DNA from: Bacillota bacterium
GTDB taxonomy: Bacteria; Bacillota; Clostridia; Lachnospirales; Lachnospiraceae
Direction: 5' to 3'
Assembly: GCA_023395555.1 (NCBI GenBank)
Contig: JAEWYQ010000009.1
Span: forward strand, 1-33,295
DNA length: 33,295 nt
Shown here: positions 7,198 through 15,708 of the stretch, one piece after another
How the letters are laid out: every line of letters starts with the position of its first letter
How positions within the stretch are numbered: the first letter of the stretch is position 1
The notes under the pieces: generated by a model
Databases searched by the model: none
What the model was told of the DNA's origin: nothing
What the model saw: only the letters and a program-made list of their open reading frames with translations
Position numbers and translations under genes: made by a program

Positions 7198-8835
7198 TTA
7201 TCGCTTCAACTGTTCCAGTTCATATTCTACAATCTTCTTATCCAGACGTTCAAACAAAAGCTCCGGTTTAGGAATGCGAAAACCGCTGCCAACAAATTGG
7301 GGTTCCCACCGGGTGTCTAACTCCAGCCAACCGTGTACCTTCTCCGAGGAAAAGGGCAGATAGGGAGCAAGTAAAACAGATAAATTGGCAATCAGTTGTA
7401 CACAGTTAAAAATGGTATTTTGGCAGGCTGCCGGATTATGCGTCCTTGTGTCCCAGGGTTTCTCTGCGTCAAAATATTTATTTCCAAAACGTACAAGTTC
7501 AAATATCTCATCGAGAGCATCTCTCAGATTGGTTTTTTCAATCTTCCCGCCAACGCTGAGGAAGGCTCTGCCAATCCTTTCTTCTATATCCCTGTCCAAG
7601 GTCCCGTCCGGAATAATACAGTCATAATACTTTTCTACAAAGGCAAGGCTGCGATTGATAAAATTGCCGTATGCACCCAGAAGCTCACTGTTATGGCTGT
7701 TGAGGTATTCCCGCCAGGAAAAATCCGCATCCCGGCGTTCCGGTCCATTGGCAGTCAGATAATAACGCAGCGAGTCCGGATGATACCGGCCAAGGATGTC
7801 CTTCAGCCATATGGCCCAATTGCCGCTGGTGGAGATCTTCCGGCCCTCCAGAGTCAGATATTCACTGGATACAATTTCATCCGGCAGGTGCCAGCCTTCC
7901 CCGTTTGCCAATAGCAGAGAAGGCAGGATAATGGTATGGAAGGGGATGTTATCCTTTCCATGCACATAATAATGCTTTGCATGCGTTGTTAACAAAGTAT
8001 TCTCACCCCAGAGCTCTTTGAAGTCTTCTCCCCGCTGCCTGCACAGCTCATGACTCTGGGAGAGATAACCTAGAACATTTTCAGCCCAGATATAGATTTT
8101 CTTATCCTCGTAACCTTCTTTCGGCACATCAATTCCCCAGTCAAGATCACGGGTGACAGCGCGGTCACGCAGTCCTTCGTTAATATAACGGCTGGTAAAG
8201 GCAGTGGCATTTTTGCGCCAATGAGGCCGATCCTCCAGGAAGGCCTTTAATTTATCCTCCAGTTGGGAGATGGCGATAAATAAATGCCTGCTTTCTTTGA
8301 AAATCGGTGCAGAGCCGCAGACGGAACAAACCGGTTTGATTAAGGCTTCCGGCTCCAGCACCTTGCCGCAGGCGTCGCATTGGTCTCCCCGGGCTTCTTT
8401 GCCGCAGGAGGGACAAAGGCCGTTGACAAAGCGGTCGGCCAGAAAGGTGCCGCAAGTTTCACAGAAGGCTTGAGGCACAGATTTTTCATAGATATATGGG
8501 CTTTGATACATTTTATGGTGAAAGTCCCGGATAAAGCTTTGATGCTGCCGGGACGAAGTCTTACCGTACAGATCATAGCTAAATCCCAGCTTGTCAAAGC
8601 ATTCGCAGAATTCCGCGTGGTAAAAGTCACTGATTTCCTGGGGAGTGCGGTTTTCCTGTTTTGCCCGTATGGCAACCGGCGTGCCGAAGCAATCACTGCC
8701 CGACACAAAGTACACCTCATCCCCTTTTGCCCTGTGATAACGGGCGATAATGTCGGCAGGCAAGAGCCCCGCCAGATGGCCTATATGCAGCGAACCGTTG
8801 GCATAAGGCCATGCGCTGCCAATTAAAATTTTCAT
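7198..8835 (-). CDS. metG: Methionyl-tRNA synthetase
   Basis: This class I aminoacyl-tRNA synthetase (545 aa) charges tRNA-Met in the cytoplasm. The HIGH motif is H17-I-G-H20. A zinc-knuckle region with four CxxC pairs (CETC, CPSC, CDAC, CSVC) sits in the connective domain. The KMSKS loop appears as the variant GRKISTSGNW. The C-terminal EMAP-like tRNA-binding domain of longer bacterial MetRS is absent. The start was moved to ATG 8835, where GGAGGTAACT precedes MKILIGSAWPY; the longer upstream reading lies in the RNA leader. Expression is controlled by the Met T-box upstream. The variant loop leaves open that this is a second MetRS of the type found beside a standard one in some Firmicutes. 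Confidence 0.95.
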   Translation of the reverse strand: MKILIGSAWPYANGSLHIGHLAGLLPADIIARYHRAKGDEVYFVSGSDCFGTPVAIRAKQENRTPQEISDFYHAEFCECFDKLGFSYDLYGKTSSRQHQSFIRDFHHKMYQSPYIYEKSVPQAFCETCGTFLADRFVNGLCPSCGKEARGDQCDACGKVLEPEALIKPVCSVCGSAPIFKESRHLFIAISQLEDKLKAFLEDRPHWRKNATAFTSRYINEGLRDRAVTRDLDWGIDVPKEGYEDKKIYIWAENVLGYLSQSHELCRQRGEDFKELWGENTLLTTHAKHYYVHGKDNIPFHTIILPSLLLANGEGWHLPDEIVSSEYLTLEGRKISTSGNWAIWLKDILGRYHPDSLRYYLTANGPERRDADFSWREYLNSHNSELLGAYGNFINRSLAFVEKYYDCIIPDGTLDRDIEERIGRAFLSVGGKIEKTNLRDALDEIFELVRFGNKYFDAEKPWDTRTHNPAACQNTIFNCVQLIANLSVLLAPYLPFSSEKVHGWLELDTRWEPQFVGSGFRIPKPELLFERLDKKIVEYELEQLKR

Positions 8836-8864
8836 AGTTACCTCCATTTCCGCGCATTTTGCTG

Positions 8865-8908
8865 CGCATTCCGGCACGAAGTGCCAATACCGTGGTCGAT
8901 TGCGAACA
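8865..8908 (-). repeat. REP-like hairpin repeat in the metG leader
   Basis: The minus-strand core GGCACTTCGTGCC followed by ATGCG forms a short hairpin about 30 bases before the metG ribosome site. A diverged copy with the same core and flanks (GGCACTACGTGCC...ATGCG) lies in the araA leader at 17248-17290. This suggests a dispersed short palindromic repeat family. Confidence 0.45.
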
Positions 8909-8948
8909 TGGCATATACTCTCTGAGTCTGATAACGGTAAAACGGTAT

Positions 8949-8976
8949 GCAAATTGCTTGTGGATCAGCAATTTGG
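8949..8976 (-). repeat. Hairpin between T-box terminator and metG start
   Basis: CAAATTGCT (8950-8958) and AGCAATTTG (8967-8975) form a 9-bp stem directly after the T-box terminator. It could stabilise the processed read-through mRNA. Confidence 0.4.
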
Positions 8977-8978
8977 AT

Positions 8979-9303
8979 AAAAAAATAGCCCTCCTCTCCG
9001 AAAAATTAATTTTCGGGGACGAGAGCGCCGCTTCGTGTTACCACCCCAATTCGCCCGTACCTCACGATACAGGGCCTTATCAGCTACGGGCAAGAAATGG
9101 TTTGCCGATAGCCTGGCACGATAACGGGTGCACCCGTCGCAGCCTGTAAGAATTCCCATTCTTAGTCGGTGCGCAGCTCCAAGACCATGTTCTGCAAATT
9201 CTGACTTTACCCGTTCTCAGCCTCCGGGTTCTCTGTAAAAGCATCCTTTGCGTACTCTTCTTTTCAACGCATTTGAAATATCACACTATATTATATAATA
9301 TTG
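8979..9303 (-). ncRNA. T-box riboswitch (methionine specifier) controlling metG
   Basis: On the minus strand the leader carries a T-box motif, AATTGGGGTGGTAACACG (9051-9034), whose UGGU pairs with the ACCA end of uncharged tRNA-Met. An ATG specifier candidate lies at 9188-9186 in GCAGAACATGGTC. A terminator follows: CCGAAAA/TTTTCGG extended by flanking pairs, then a T run (plus-strand A run 8979-8985). Uncharged tRNA-Met is expected to favour the antiterminator and allow metG transcription. The location directly upstream of a MetRS gene agrees with the specifier. Stem I boundaries are approximate. Confidence 0.9.
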
Positions 9304-9309
9304 TCAGAG

Positions 9310-9338
9310 ATTATATCATAGGAAGAAAAAAGAATCAA
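9310..9338 (-). promoter_or_regulatory. Promoter of the metG T-box transcript
   Basis: On the minus strand TTGATT (9338-9333), a 17-base spacer and TATAAT (9315-9310) make a near-consensus sigma-A promoter. Predicted transcription start is about 9303, at the 5' edge of the T-box RNA. Confidence 0.75.
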
Positions 9339-9483
9339 ATAAAAAAATTGCTTTTAGGGAAGGGATGTAAAGTAAGCTCAGCTGTTGAATTGCCATTATA
9401 TATGAATAAATAATCAAAAAGTTGTTGATAATTAATGCAAGTACTTTTCGGTTTTAAAAAGTTATTACAATTTTGGTGAAAAT

Positions 9484-9894
9484 ATGCTATACTGCTACGA
9501 TATCAAAGGCAGAATGCATCTCAAATCGGAAAGTAAGTATTATATCTGCGACACCGGGCTGCGGAACATGATACTTGGAACCACAAACAAAGATATCGGA
9601 TATCAGATAGAGAACATCGTTTATCTTGAACTGCTTCGCCGTGGATACACTGTAAATATCGGCAAAGCGGGACGGGGAACAGAAGTTGATTTTATCGCCG
9701 TGCGAGATAAGCAAACCGAGTATTACCAGGTATCCGCAAGCGTACTGGACGAAAGCACACTTGAGCGTGAACTGATACCTTTGAAACAAATCAAAGACAA
9801 CTATCCCAAATTTCTTCTCACACTTGATGACTATCCGGCAGATCATAGTGGCATAAAGCAGCTGAATCTCATAGACTGGTTATTAGGGAAATGA
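9484..9894 (+). pseudogene. C-terminal fragment of a DUF4143-type AAA ATPase
   Basis: The 136-residue reading frame matches only the C-terminal DUF4143 region of a common archaeal/bacterial ATP-binding protein (about 400 residues), recognisable from KYYICDTGLRNMILG, the DIGYQIENIVYLELLRRGYTVNIGK segment and EVDFIA. The P-loop ATPase half is missing and there is no ribosome site before the ATG at 9484. The frame upstream is open to a stop at 9433 but does not resemble the family. It is best read as a decayed remnant of an accessory gene, and it is probably not functional. Confidence 0.8.
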
Positions 9895-9938
9895 CTTTTG
9901 CTTCTGTTGCGCCAAATCAATTATTTGCTGAAAACACA

Positions 9939-9967
9939 TTGCGGAATGAGACGTTCTATGCTATATT
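9939..9967 (+). promoter_or_regulatory. Promoter of the glp operon
   Basis: TTGCGG (9939-9944), 17 bases and TATATT (9962-9967) precede the GlpP leader. Predicted start is near 9974, about 26 bases before the terminator hairpin. Confidence 0.6.
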
Positions 9968-9999
9968 AAGGTTAGAATATTGGTATGCGGAGTCTGGAG

Positions 10000-10051
10000 A
10001 GAGCATAAGCAAGTAGGTAGAGATACCTGTTTGTTATTATGCTCTTTTTTT
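10000..10051 (+). terminator. Leader terminator, likely GlpP antitermination target
   Basis: AGAGCATAA (10000-10008) pairs with TTATGCTCT (10037-10045). Inside it, CAAGTAGGTA pairs with TACCTGTTTG around a GAGA loop, and a run of seven T residues follows. It lies between the promoter and the glpP start. Proteins of this family prevent termination at such leader hairpins when glycerol-3-phosphate is present, so the operon is probably autoregulated through this site. Confidence 0.75.
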
Positions 10052-10098
10052 AAAATGTAAAAACAGGAACCATTATTATGGATGGGAGGGTTCGTAAG

Positions 10099-10668
10099 AT
10101 GAGTAAGAGTCTTTATGAAATGGTAGAGTCAGGACCTGTTATTGCGGCCATTAAAGACGAGGAAGGTCTGGAAAAATGCTGTGAACTAGAGGAAATCCGT
10201 GTGGTGTTCATTTTATATGGGGACATTCTGAAGATTGAGGAGATTGTTAAAAGGGTGAAAGAGAAGGGAAAAGTAGCCATCGTACATGTGGATCTGCTCT
10301 CAGGGCTTGCGTCGAGGGAAATAGCAGTGGATTTCATCAAGAGAAATACCATGGCGGACGGGATTATATCAACGAAGCCTGCATTGATCCGAAGAGCCAG
10401 GGAAATCGGTCTTTATACGGTAATGCGGTTTTTCCTTCTTGATTCAATGGCATTTGACAGTATCGAAAAGCAATTGTCCCAGGTGAGCCCGGATTTTGTT
10501 GAGGTTCTTCCCGGAGCCATGCCAAAGGTTATTAAGAAGCTTTGTGAAAGTCATAAGACTCCTATTATTGCAGGAGGACTGATATCGGATAAGGAGGATA
10601 TCATGAACGCTCTCAACGCAGGAGCCATGGCGGTCTCTTCCACAAATGCAAAGGTCTGGGGGATGTAG
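10099..10668 (+). CDS. glpP: Glycerol-3-phosphate responsive antiterminator
   Basis: This 189-residue protein is a GlpP-family TIM-barrel-like antiterminator that senses glycerol-3-phosphate and acts on leader RNA. Visible features are the strands VFILYGDI and AIVHVDLLSGL, then DGIISTKPALI, DFVEVLPGAMPKVI and the C-terminal phosphate-loop region PIIAGGLISDKEDIMNALNAGAMAVSST. ATG 10099 was chosen because GGGAGGG (10084-10090) lies eight bases upstream; the earlier ATG at 10078 precedes that site. It is the first gene of an operon with two oxidoreductases and a DUF1667 protein, with a gap of only two bases to the next gene. No glycerol kinase or facilitator gene is in the window. Confidence 0.92.
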   Translation: MSKSLYEMVESGPVIAAIKDEEGLEKCCELEEIRVVFILYGDILKIEEIVKRVKEKGKVAIVHVDLLSGLASREIAVDFIKRNTMADGIISTKPALIRRAREIGLYTVMRFFLLDSMAFDSIEKQLSQVSPDFVEVLPGAMPKVIKKLCESHKTPIIAGGLISDKEDIMNALNAGAMAVSSTNAKVWGM

Positions 10669-10670
10669 AT

Positions 10671-12107
10671 ATGCTGTATGATGTGATTATTATCGGGTCG
10701 GGGGTATCGGGATGTGCCATTGCCCGTGAGCTGTCCCGTTACGAGCTTACGGTGTGTGTGCTGGAAAAGGATGAGGATGTCTGTTCGGGCACTTCCAAGG
10801 CGAACAGTGCCATCATACATGCCGGATATGATGCCGAGGAGGGAACCCTCAAGGCAAAGCTGAATGTAGAGGGAAACCGGATGATGGATGAGCTGTGCCG
10901 TGAGCTGGAGATTCCCTTCAAACGCAACGGTTCCCTTGTAGTCTGTACGGATGAGAACGATTTGGAGAGATTGGAGCGCCTATATCAAAGAGGGCTGAAA
11001 AACGGAGTAAAGGGGCTTAGAGTAATAGGGCAAACAGAACTGTTATCCATGGAACCCAATGTATCGGAGGAAGGGGTGGCGGCACTCTACGCCCCAACGG
11101 CAGGCATCATTTGTCCCTTTACTTTAAATATTGCCATGGCGGAAAATGCCTTTGAAAACGGAGTGGAATTTTCTTTTCATACGGAAGTAACCGGAATAGA
11201 AAAATCTCAGGAGGGTTATAAAATAACCACAACAAAGGGGATTTTCACTTCCCGGTGGGTAGTAAATGCGGCGGGAGTCTATGCGGACACCATTCACAAT
11301 ATGATAAGTGAAAACAAGATAAAAATCAATCCAAGAAGAGGCGATTACTATCTTCTTGACAAATCTGCGGGAGGTCATGTTTCAAAAACCATATTTGAAC
11401 TTCCAGGGAGATACGGAAAGGGAGTTCTGGTGGCCCCTACGATCCATGGGAATCTGATTGTAGGCCCTACGGCAATCGAGGTTACCGACAAAGAAGGGAC
11501 GGACACCACAGCCGAAGGAATGTCACAGATCAATGAAAAAAGCAGGCATACCGTCAGAAACCTTCCTCTTAACACAGTAATTACCTCCTTTGCGGGTCTT
11601 CGGGCCGATGCGGGGAAGGACTTTATTATAGAAGAGCTGAAAGGGGCGGAGCGATTCATTGATTGTGCCGGAATAAAATCTCCGGGACTTACCGCTTCTC
11701 CGGCCATAGGTAAAATGGTGGCAGACATGATAGCGGAAAAAGCGGCTCCAAAGAGGAAGGTCAGTTATATCCATAAAAGAAAGGCTGTACCGCAATTAAA
11801 TGAAATGAGCTTTGAGGAGCGTAAGGCGCTTATCAATCAAAATCCCGCCTATGGCAATATCATTTGCAGATGTGAGATGATCTCGGAGGGAGAGATTGTA
11901 GACGCAATAAACAGGCCGTTAGGAGCAAGAACCCTTGACGGGATTAAGCGGAGAGTCAGGGCTGGCTCAGGCCGCTGCCAGGCAGGCTTTTGTATGCCCA
12001 GAACCATGGAGATTATTGCAAGAGAGCTAAACTGCAGCATCGAAGAGGTGAGAAAAAACGGTATGAGTTCCAACATAATTCTGGGTAAAAATAAGGATCG
12101 TCTGTAA
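10671..12107 (+). CDS. FAD-dependent glycerol-3-phosphate dehydrogenase-like oxidoreductase (GlpA type)
   Basis: This 478-residue flavoprotein has an N-terminal Rossmann FAD-binding motif (IIGSGVSGCAIARELSRY), a DAO-type fold with AGVYAD and FAGLRADAGKDFII segments, and a C-terminal BFD-like [2Fe-2S] domain with cysteines in IICRCE and GSGRCQAGFC. This layout is that of the anaerobic GlpA-like subunit, which oxidises sn-glycerol-3-phosphate to dihydroxyacetone phosphate. It is encoded directly after glpP and before a second flavoprotein and a DUF1667 protein, the arrangement known from Thermotoga and many Clostridia. Those partners probably pass electrons to NAD or another carrier. L-2-hydroxyglutarate oxidase-like activity is an alternative that the glpP linkage makes less likely. 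Confidence 0.9.
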   Translation: MLYDVIIIGSGVSGCAIARELSRYELTVCVLEKDEDVCSGTSKANSAIIHAGYDAEEGTLKAKLNVEGNRMMDELCRELEIPFKRNGSLVVCTDENDLERLERLYQRGLKNGVKGLRVIGQTELLSMEPNVSEEGVAALYAPTAGIICPFTLNIAMAENAFENGVEFSFHTEVTGIEKSQEGYKITTTKGIFTSRWVVNAAGVYADTIHNMISENKIKINPRRGDYYLLDKSAGGHVSKTIFELPGRYGKGVLVAPTIHGNLIVGPTAIEVTDKEGTDTTAEGMSQINEKSRHTVRNLPLNTVITSFAGLRADAGKDFIIEELKGAERFIDCAGIKSPGLTASPAIGKMVADMIAEKAAPKRKVSYIHKRKAVPQLNEMSFEERKALINQNPAYGNIICRCEMISEGEIVDAINRPLGARTLDGIKRRVRAGSGRCQAGFCMPRTMEIIARELNCSIEEVRKNGMSSNIILGKNKDRL

Positions 12108-12124
12108 ACAGGGAGAATAGCACA

Positions 12125-13465
12125 GTGAAAAAAGCAGATATTGTGATAATTGGCGGCGGCCCTGCGGGACTTGCGGCGGCAATAGCAGCACAAAACAAAG
12201 GCTGCGAAAGCATTCTTATCCTTGAACGTGACAAGGAGCTGGGAGGGATACTGAATCAATGTATTCATAATGGATTTGGTCTTCACACCTTCCAGGAGGA
12301 GCTGACTGGGCCGGAATATGCGGCACGGTACATGGAACAGGTAAAGGAGCTTAACATTGAGTATAAGCTGAACACCATGGTTATTGAGATAAATAACCAA
12401 AAGCAGATTACAGCAGTAAATCAGAGGGATGGATTATTCCAGATCGAAGCGAAGGCGGTCATACTTGCAATGGGATGCCGGGAGCGCCCCAGGGGAGCCC
12501 TTAATATACCGGGCTTTCGTCCTGCGGGAATATTTTCGGCAGGCACCGCCCAGCGCCTTGTCAACCGGGAAGGATATCTTCCGGGAAAAGAGGTGGTTAT
12601 CCTGGGGTCCGGCGATATCGGGCTGATTATGGCAAGGAGAATGACGCTGGAGGGGGCGAAGGTAAAAGCCGTTGCAGAGATTATGCCATACTCGGGGGGG
12701 CTCGCCCGGAACATCGTGCAGTGCCTCGATGATTTTGGAATACCGCTGAAACTGAGCCATACTCTGACAGGGATTCAAGGGAAGGATAGAGTTACGGGGG
12801 TTACCATAGCCCGGGTGGATGAAAACAGGAAGCCGATTCCCGGAACAGAGGAATATTACAAATGTGATACCGTACTGTTTTCTGTAGGGCTTATTCCCGA
12901 AAATGAGCTTTCCAGAGGTATGGGCATAGAGTTAGACCCCGTTACGTCAGGGCCTGTGGTGAATGAACAGCTTGAAACAAGCATGGAGGGGGTATATGCC
13001 TGCGGTAATGTGCTTCACGTACATGATTTAGTGGACTATGTGTCGGAGGAAGCTGCCTTGGCAGGTGAACATGCCGCCAGGTATGTAGCCGGAGAAAGCA
13101 AGCTTACTTCTGGAAAAGAGATACCGATTTGCCCAGGCTCCGGGGTACGCTATACGGTTCCGCAATATATCTCTCTGAACGCAGTGAATGAGAAAGCAGC
13201 GGGCGAGAGAAGGATAGACAGGAAAGCAATGGGTGATGGAGCGATGGATGAGGAAGCAACGGACGGGGATGTGACGATCCGTTTCCGGGTCGATGCGATC
13301 TATAAGAATGCAGCTATTAATGTATATTTTGACCATGAGCTGGTGTTAAAGAAAAGAAGCCCCATACTAACACCGGGGGAGATGGGGCAAATAAAACTGA
13401 GTTCTCGAAAACGAAAGGAATATCCTGATCTGAAGTCTGTCACCATCCAAGTAGAGGGAAATTGA
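12125..13465 (+). CDS. NAD/FAD-dependent oxidoreductase, glp cluster
   Basis: This 446-residue pyridine-nucleotide-disulfide-oxidoreductase-like protein has an FAD motif (IIGGGPAGLAAAIAAQ) near the N terminus, a second dinucleotide motif (VILGSGDIGLIMARRM) in the middle, and the late FAD motif GVYACGNVLHVHDLVDYV. A GTG start at 12125 is used, with GGGAG at 12111-12115. It lies between the GlpA-like protein and a DUF1667 protein, so it probably receives electrons from glycerol-3-phosphate oxidation and reduces NAD(P) or a partner. Residues roughly 354-385 form a charged, low-complexity stretch (around DRKAMGDGAMDEEATDGD) that looks like an insertion before the C-terminal beta domain. Confidence 0.88.
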   Translation: MKKADIVIIGGGPAGLAAAIAAQNKGCESILILERDKELGGILNQCIHNGFGLHTFQEELTGPEYAARYMEQVKELNIEYKLNTMVIEINNQKQITAVNQRDGLFQIEAKAVILAMGCRERPRGALNIPGFRPAGIFSAGTAQRLVNREGYLPGKEVVILGSGDIGLIMARRMTLEGAKVKAVAEIMPYSGGLARNIVQCLDDFGIPLKLSHTLTGIQGKDRVTGVTIARVDENRKPIPGTEEYYKCDTVLFSVGLIPENELSRGMGIELDPVTSGPVVNEQLETSMEGVYACGNVLHVHDLVDYVSEEAALAGEHAARYVAGESKLTSGKEIPICPGSGVRYTVPQYISLNAVNEKAAGERRIDRKAMGDGAMDEEATDGDVTIRFRVDAIYKNAAINVYFDHELVLKKRSPILTPGEMGQIKLSSRKRKEYPDLKSVTIQVEGN

Positions 13466-13470
13466 TCATC

Positions 13471-13836
13471 ATGGAAAAAAGAGAATTGATTTGTATCAGA
13501 TGCCCCTTGGGATGCCATGTGGAGGTTACCCTGAATGGGGGTGAGATTGTCAGCGTGGCAGGAAACGCCTGCAAACGAGGGGATGTATACGCCAGAAAGG
13601 AAATTGTAAACCCCACTCGTACTGTCACCAGCACAGTATTGGTGCAGGGAGGGGTTGACAGGTGTGTCTCTGTTAAAACCCGCTCTGATATCCCGAAGGA
13701 TAAGACATTTGACAGTGTCAGGGCATTAAAAAATATTTTAGTATCCGCTCCCGTCCGTATAGGTGATGTGATTCTTGAGAATGTATGCGATACCGGAGTC
13801 GATTTTGTAGCTACGGGAAATGTGGCGGCAGAATAA
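13471..13836 (+). CDS. DUF1667 domain protein
   Basis: This 121-residue protein has the N-terminal cysteine pattern CIRCPLGCHVEV and a further Cys in GNACKRGD, typical of DUF1667 proteins that accompany GlpA-like and NADH-oxidase-like flavoproteins. The cysteines may bind an iron-sulfur or other metal centre for electron transfer within that complex. The start is set at ATG 13471 with GAGGGAA upstream; a TTG at 13462 in the same frame would overlap the previous gene by four bases. It is the last gene of the glp operon, followed by a strong hairpin. Confidence 0.88.
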   Translation: MEKRELICIRCPLGCHVEVTLNGGEIVSVAGNACKRGDVYARKEIVNPTRTVTSTVLVQGGVDRCVSVKTRSDIPKDKTFDSVRALKNILVSAPVRIGDVILENVCDTGVDFVATGNVAAE

Positions 13837-13852
13837 TATAACAGCAGAAAAG

Positions 13853-13896
13853 AAGCACAGGAAGCCGGATTGCAGATGAACGGCTCCCTGTGCTTT
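13853..13896. terminator. Terminator between the glp operon and the arabinose genes
   Basis: AAGCACAGG-a-AGCCG (13853-13867) pairs with CGGCT-c-CCTGTGCTT (13881-13896). The two operons converge here and the hairpin has T- or A-rich flanks on both sides, so it can serve both strands. Confidence 0.8.
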
Positions 13897-13933
13897 TATA
13901 CTCTATATCGGTTTGCTTTTTTTACGCAATCAT

Positions 13934-15550
13934 TTATCTCAGTGAATCTACCGCTGAGCGCTCAATGGCAAGTCCTGCCCTATAGCGTTTCATGAATGCC
14001 TCATAGCCCTCCACATCCTCGGGAAGAGGAGCCAGCTTCGTACCTGCGCTGTCGGAGAAGACCTTGCTGCCCAGGAAGGAGCTAAGAGTTTCGGAAGCCT
14101 CCTTGCGAAGCATGTAAGCGGCCAATAACGCCATACCCCAGGGGCCGCCCTCACCGGCAGTCTCCATAACGGATACGGGAGTGTTCATAGCGGCAGCCAT
14201 GATGCGCTGTCCCACGCCTGCTGTCTTGAAGAAGCCGCCATGCCCGTACATATTCTGAATCTGAACCTGCTCCTGCCGTGTCAGAATATCCAGGCCTGTT
14301 TTCAATACGCCCAGGGAGGTCATGAGATGCACTCTCATGAAGTTGGCCAGATTAAACTGACTCTCAGGGGTGCGGACAAATAAGGGACGGCCTTCCTCAA
14401 AGCCGGTAATATGCTCGCCGGACAGATAATTGTAAGCCAGCAGTCCGCCGCCGTCCGGTGCTCCCTCCAGAGCCTTGCGGTACAGGGTTCCGTAGAGCTG
14501 GTTGGCGTCTAATTTCATCCCCGTCATATCGGCAAATTCCTTGAAAATGGACACCCAGGCATTCAGATCCGAGGTACAGTTATTGCAGTGCACCATGGCT
14601 ACCAGATCCCCGGAAGGAGTGGTTACCAGATCGATCTCGGAATGAACCCTGGACAGCTCCTTTTCCAGCACCACCATGGCAAATACGCTGGTTCCGGCGG
14701 AAACATTGCCGGTGCGGACCTTTACGCTGTTGGTGGCGGTCATTCCGGTTCCCGCATCACCCTCAGGAGGGCAGAAGGGAATGCCGGAGGCAAGTACGCC
14801 GCTGGGATCGAGGAGGCGGGCGCCTTCCCCGGTCAGTGTGCCGGCTGCCTTGCCTGCCACAAGAACCTTGGGGAAGATATCCTCCAGCTTCCAGGAATAG
14901 CCCTTGGGTGCCACCAGCTCATCGAACTGCTGCACCATTCTGTGATTATAATTCTTTGTTTCGATATCGATGGGGAACATTCCTGAGGCTTCACCTACGC
15001 CCATTACCTTCTCTCCCGTGAGCTTCCAATGGACATAGCCTGCCAGGGTGGTCTGGAATGCGATATCGGCCACATGAGCTTCCTGATTCAGAATCGCCTG
15101 ATAGAGATGGGCAATGCTCCAGCGCTGGGGAATCTGATATCCAAAGAGCCCGGTCAGCGCTTCGCTGGCCTGTGCCGTCATGGTATTGCGCCAGGTGCGG
15201 AAGGGAGTCAGAAGCTCTCCGGCTTTATTAAAGACCAGATAGCCGTGCATCATGGCGCTCACGCCGATGGCTCCGACGGTCTTAAGCTCCAGGCCGTACT
15301 GTTCCCGGACATTCTCACACAGGGCCCGGTAGCTGCTTTGCAGACCGCTCCAGACATCCTCCAGGGAATAAGTCCATACATTATTGATAAAACGGTTCTC
15401 CCATTCGTGGCTTCCCGAGGCGATGGGCTGATGGCTCTCATCAATGAGGACGGCCTTGATTCTGGTAGAGCCCAGCTCGATTCCCAGTGCGGTGCCGCCG
15501 GAGGCAATAGCCTGCTTTCTTACAGTAATATCTTTGTTTTCCGAATTCAA
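13934..15550 (-). CDS. araB: FGGY-family kinase, probable ribulokinase
   Basis: This carbohydrate kinase (538 aa from the chosen start) is the second gene of the arabinose block and likely phosphorylates L-ribulose to L-ribulose 5-phosphate. The N-terminal phosphate loop is [17 protein letters not shown]. The sugar-binding half has [11 protein letters not shown] and FRTWRNT, and the C-terminal actin-like half has [13 protein letters not shown] and [22 protein letters not shown]. It is a divergent FGGY branch rather than a close match to E. coli AraB. A TTG start at 15550 is preferred because GGGGG lies nine bases upstream and the ATG at 15571 has no ribosome site. It follows araA in the same direction across two intercistronic hairpins; no araD is visible in the window. 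Confidence 0.85.
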   Translation of the reverse strand: MNSENKDITVRKQAIASGGTALGIELGSTRIKAVLIDESHQPIASGSHEWENRFINNVWTYSLEDVWSGLQSSYRALCENVREQYGLELKTVGAIGVSAMMHGYLVFNKAGELLTPFRTWRNTMTAQASEALTGLFGYQIPQRWSIAHLYQAILNQEAHVADIAFQTTLAGYVHWKLTGEKVMGVGEASGMFPIDIETKNYNHRMVQQFDELVAPKGYSWKLEDIFPKVLVAGKAAGTLTGEGARLLDPSGVLASGIPFCPPEGDAGTGMTATNSVKVRTGNVSAGTSVFAMVVLEKELSRVHSEIDLVTTPSGDLVAMVHCNNCTSDLNAWVSIFKEFADMTGMKLDANQLYGTLYRKALEGAPDGGGLLAYNYLSGEHITGFEEGRPLFVRTPESQFNLANFMRVHLMTSLGVLKTGLDILTRQEQVQIQNMYGHGGFFKTAGVGQRIMAAAMNTPVSVMETAGEGGPWGMALLAAYMLRKEASETLSSFLGSKVFSDSAGTKLAPLPEDVEGYEAFMKRYRAGLAIERSAVDSLR

Positions 15551-15593
15551 TTTGATTAACCCCCAATTCATATGATGTATTGATTATATGATT

Positions 15594-15620
15594 AAGCGTC
15601 AAAAGGTGTTTTTGACGCTT
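15594..15620 (-). repeat. Hairpin in the araA-araB gap (araB side)
   Basis: AAGCGTCAAAA (15594-15604) pairs perfectly with TTTTGACGCTT (15610-15620), and outer TGATTA/TAATCA bases extend the stem. It lies in the araB leader and could be an attenuator or a processing site. Confidence 0.5.
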
Positions 15621-15644
15621 TAATCATTATATCGAATATTAACA

Positions 15645-15687
15645 GAAAACGCAAAAAATAATTTGTGCTATTATTTCTTGCGTTTTC
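15645..15687 (-). terminator. Hairpin after araA
   Basis: GAAAACGCAAAAAATAAT (15645-15662) pairs with ATTATTTCTTGCGTTTTC (15670-15687) with one mismatch. It lies directly past the araA stop codon. The stem is AT-rich, so it is a partial terminator at best and would lower araB expression relative to araA. Confidence 0.5.
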
Positions 15688-15708
15688 TTGATGATATAAA
15701 CTTATAGC

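Noticed and set aside
8836..8971. N-terminal extension of metG and an overlapping 84-residue frame
   Set aside because: The region is the RNA leader with hairpins; the start at 8835 has a perfect ribosome site and matches the family's N terminus.
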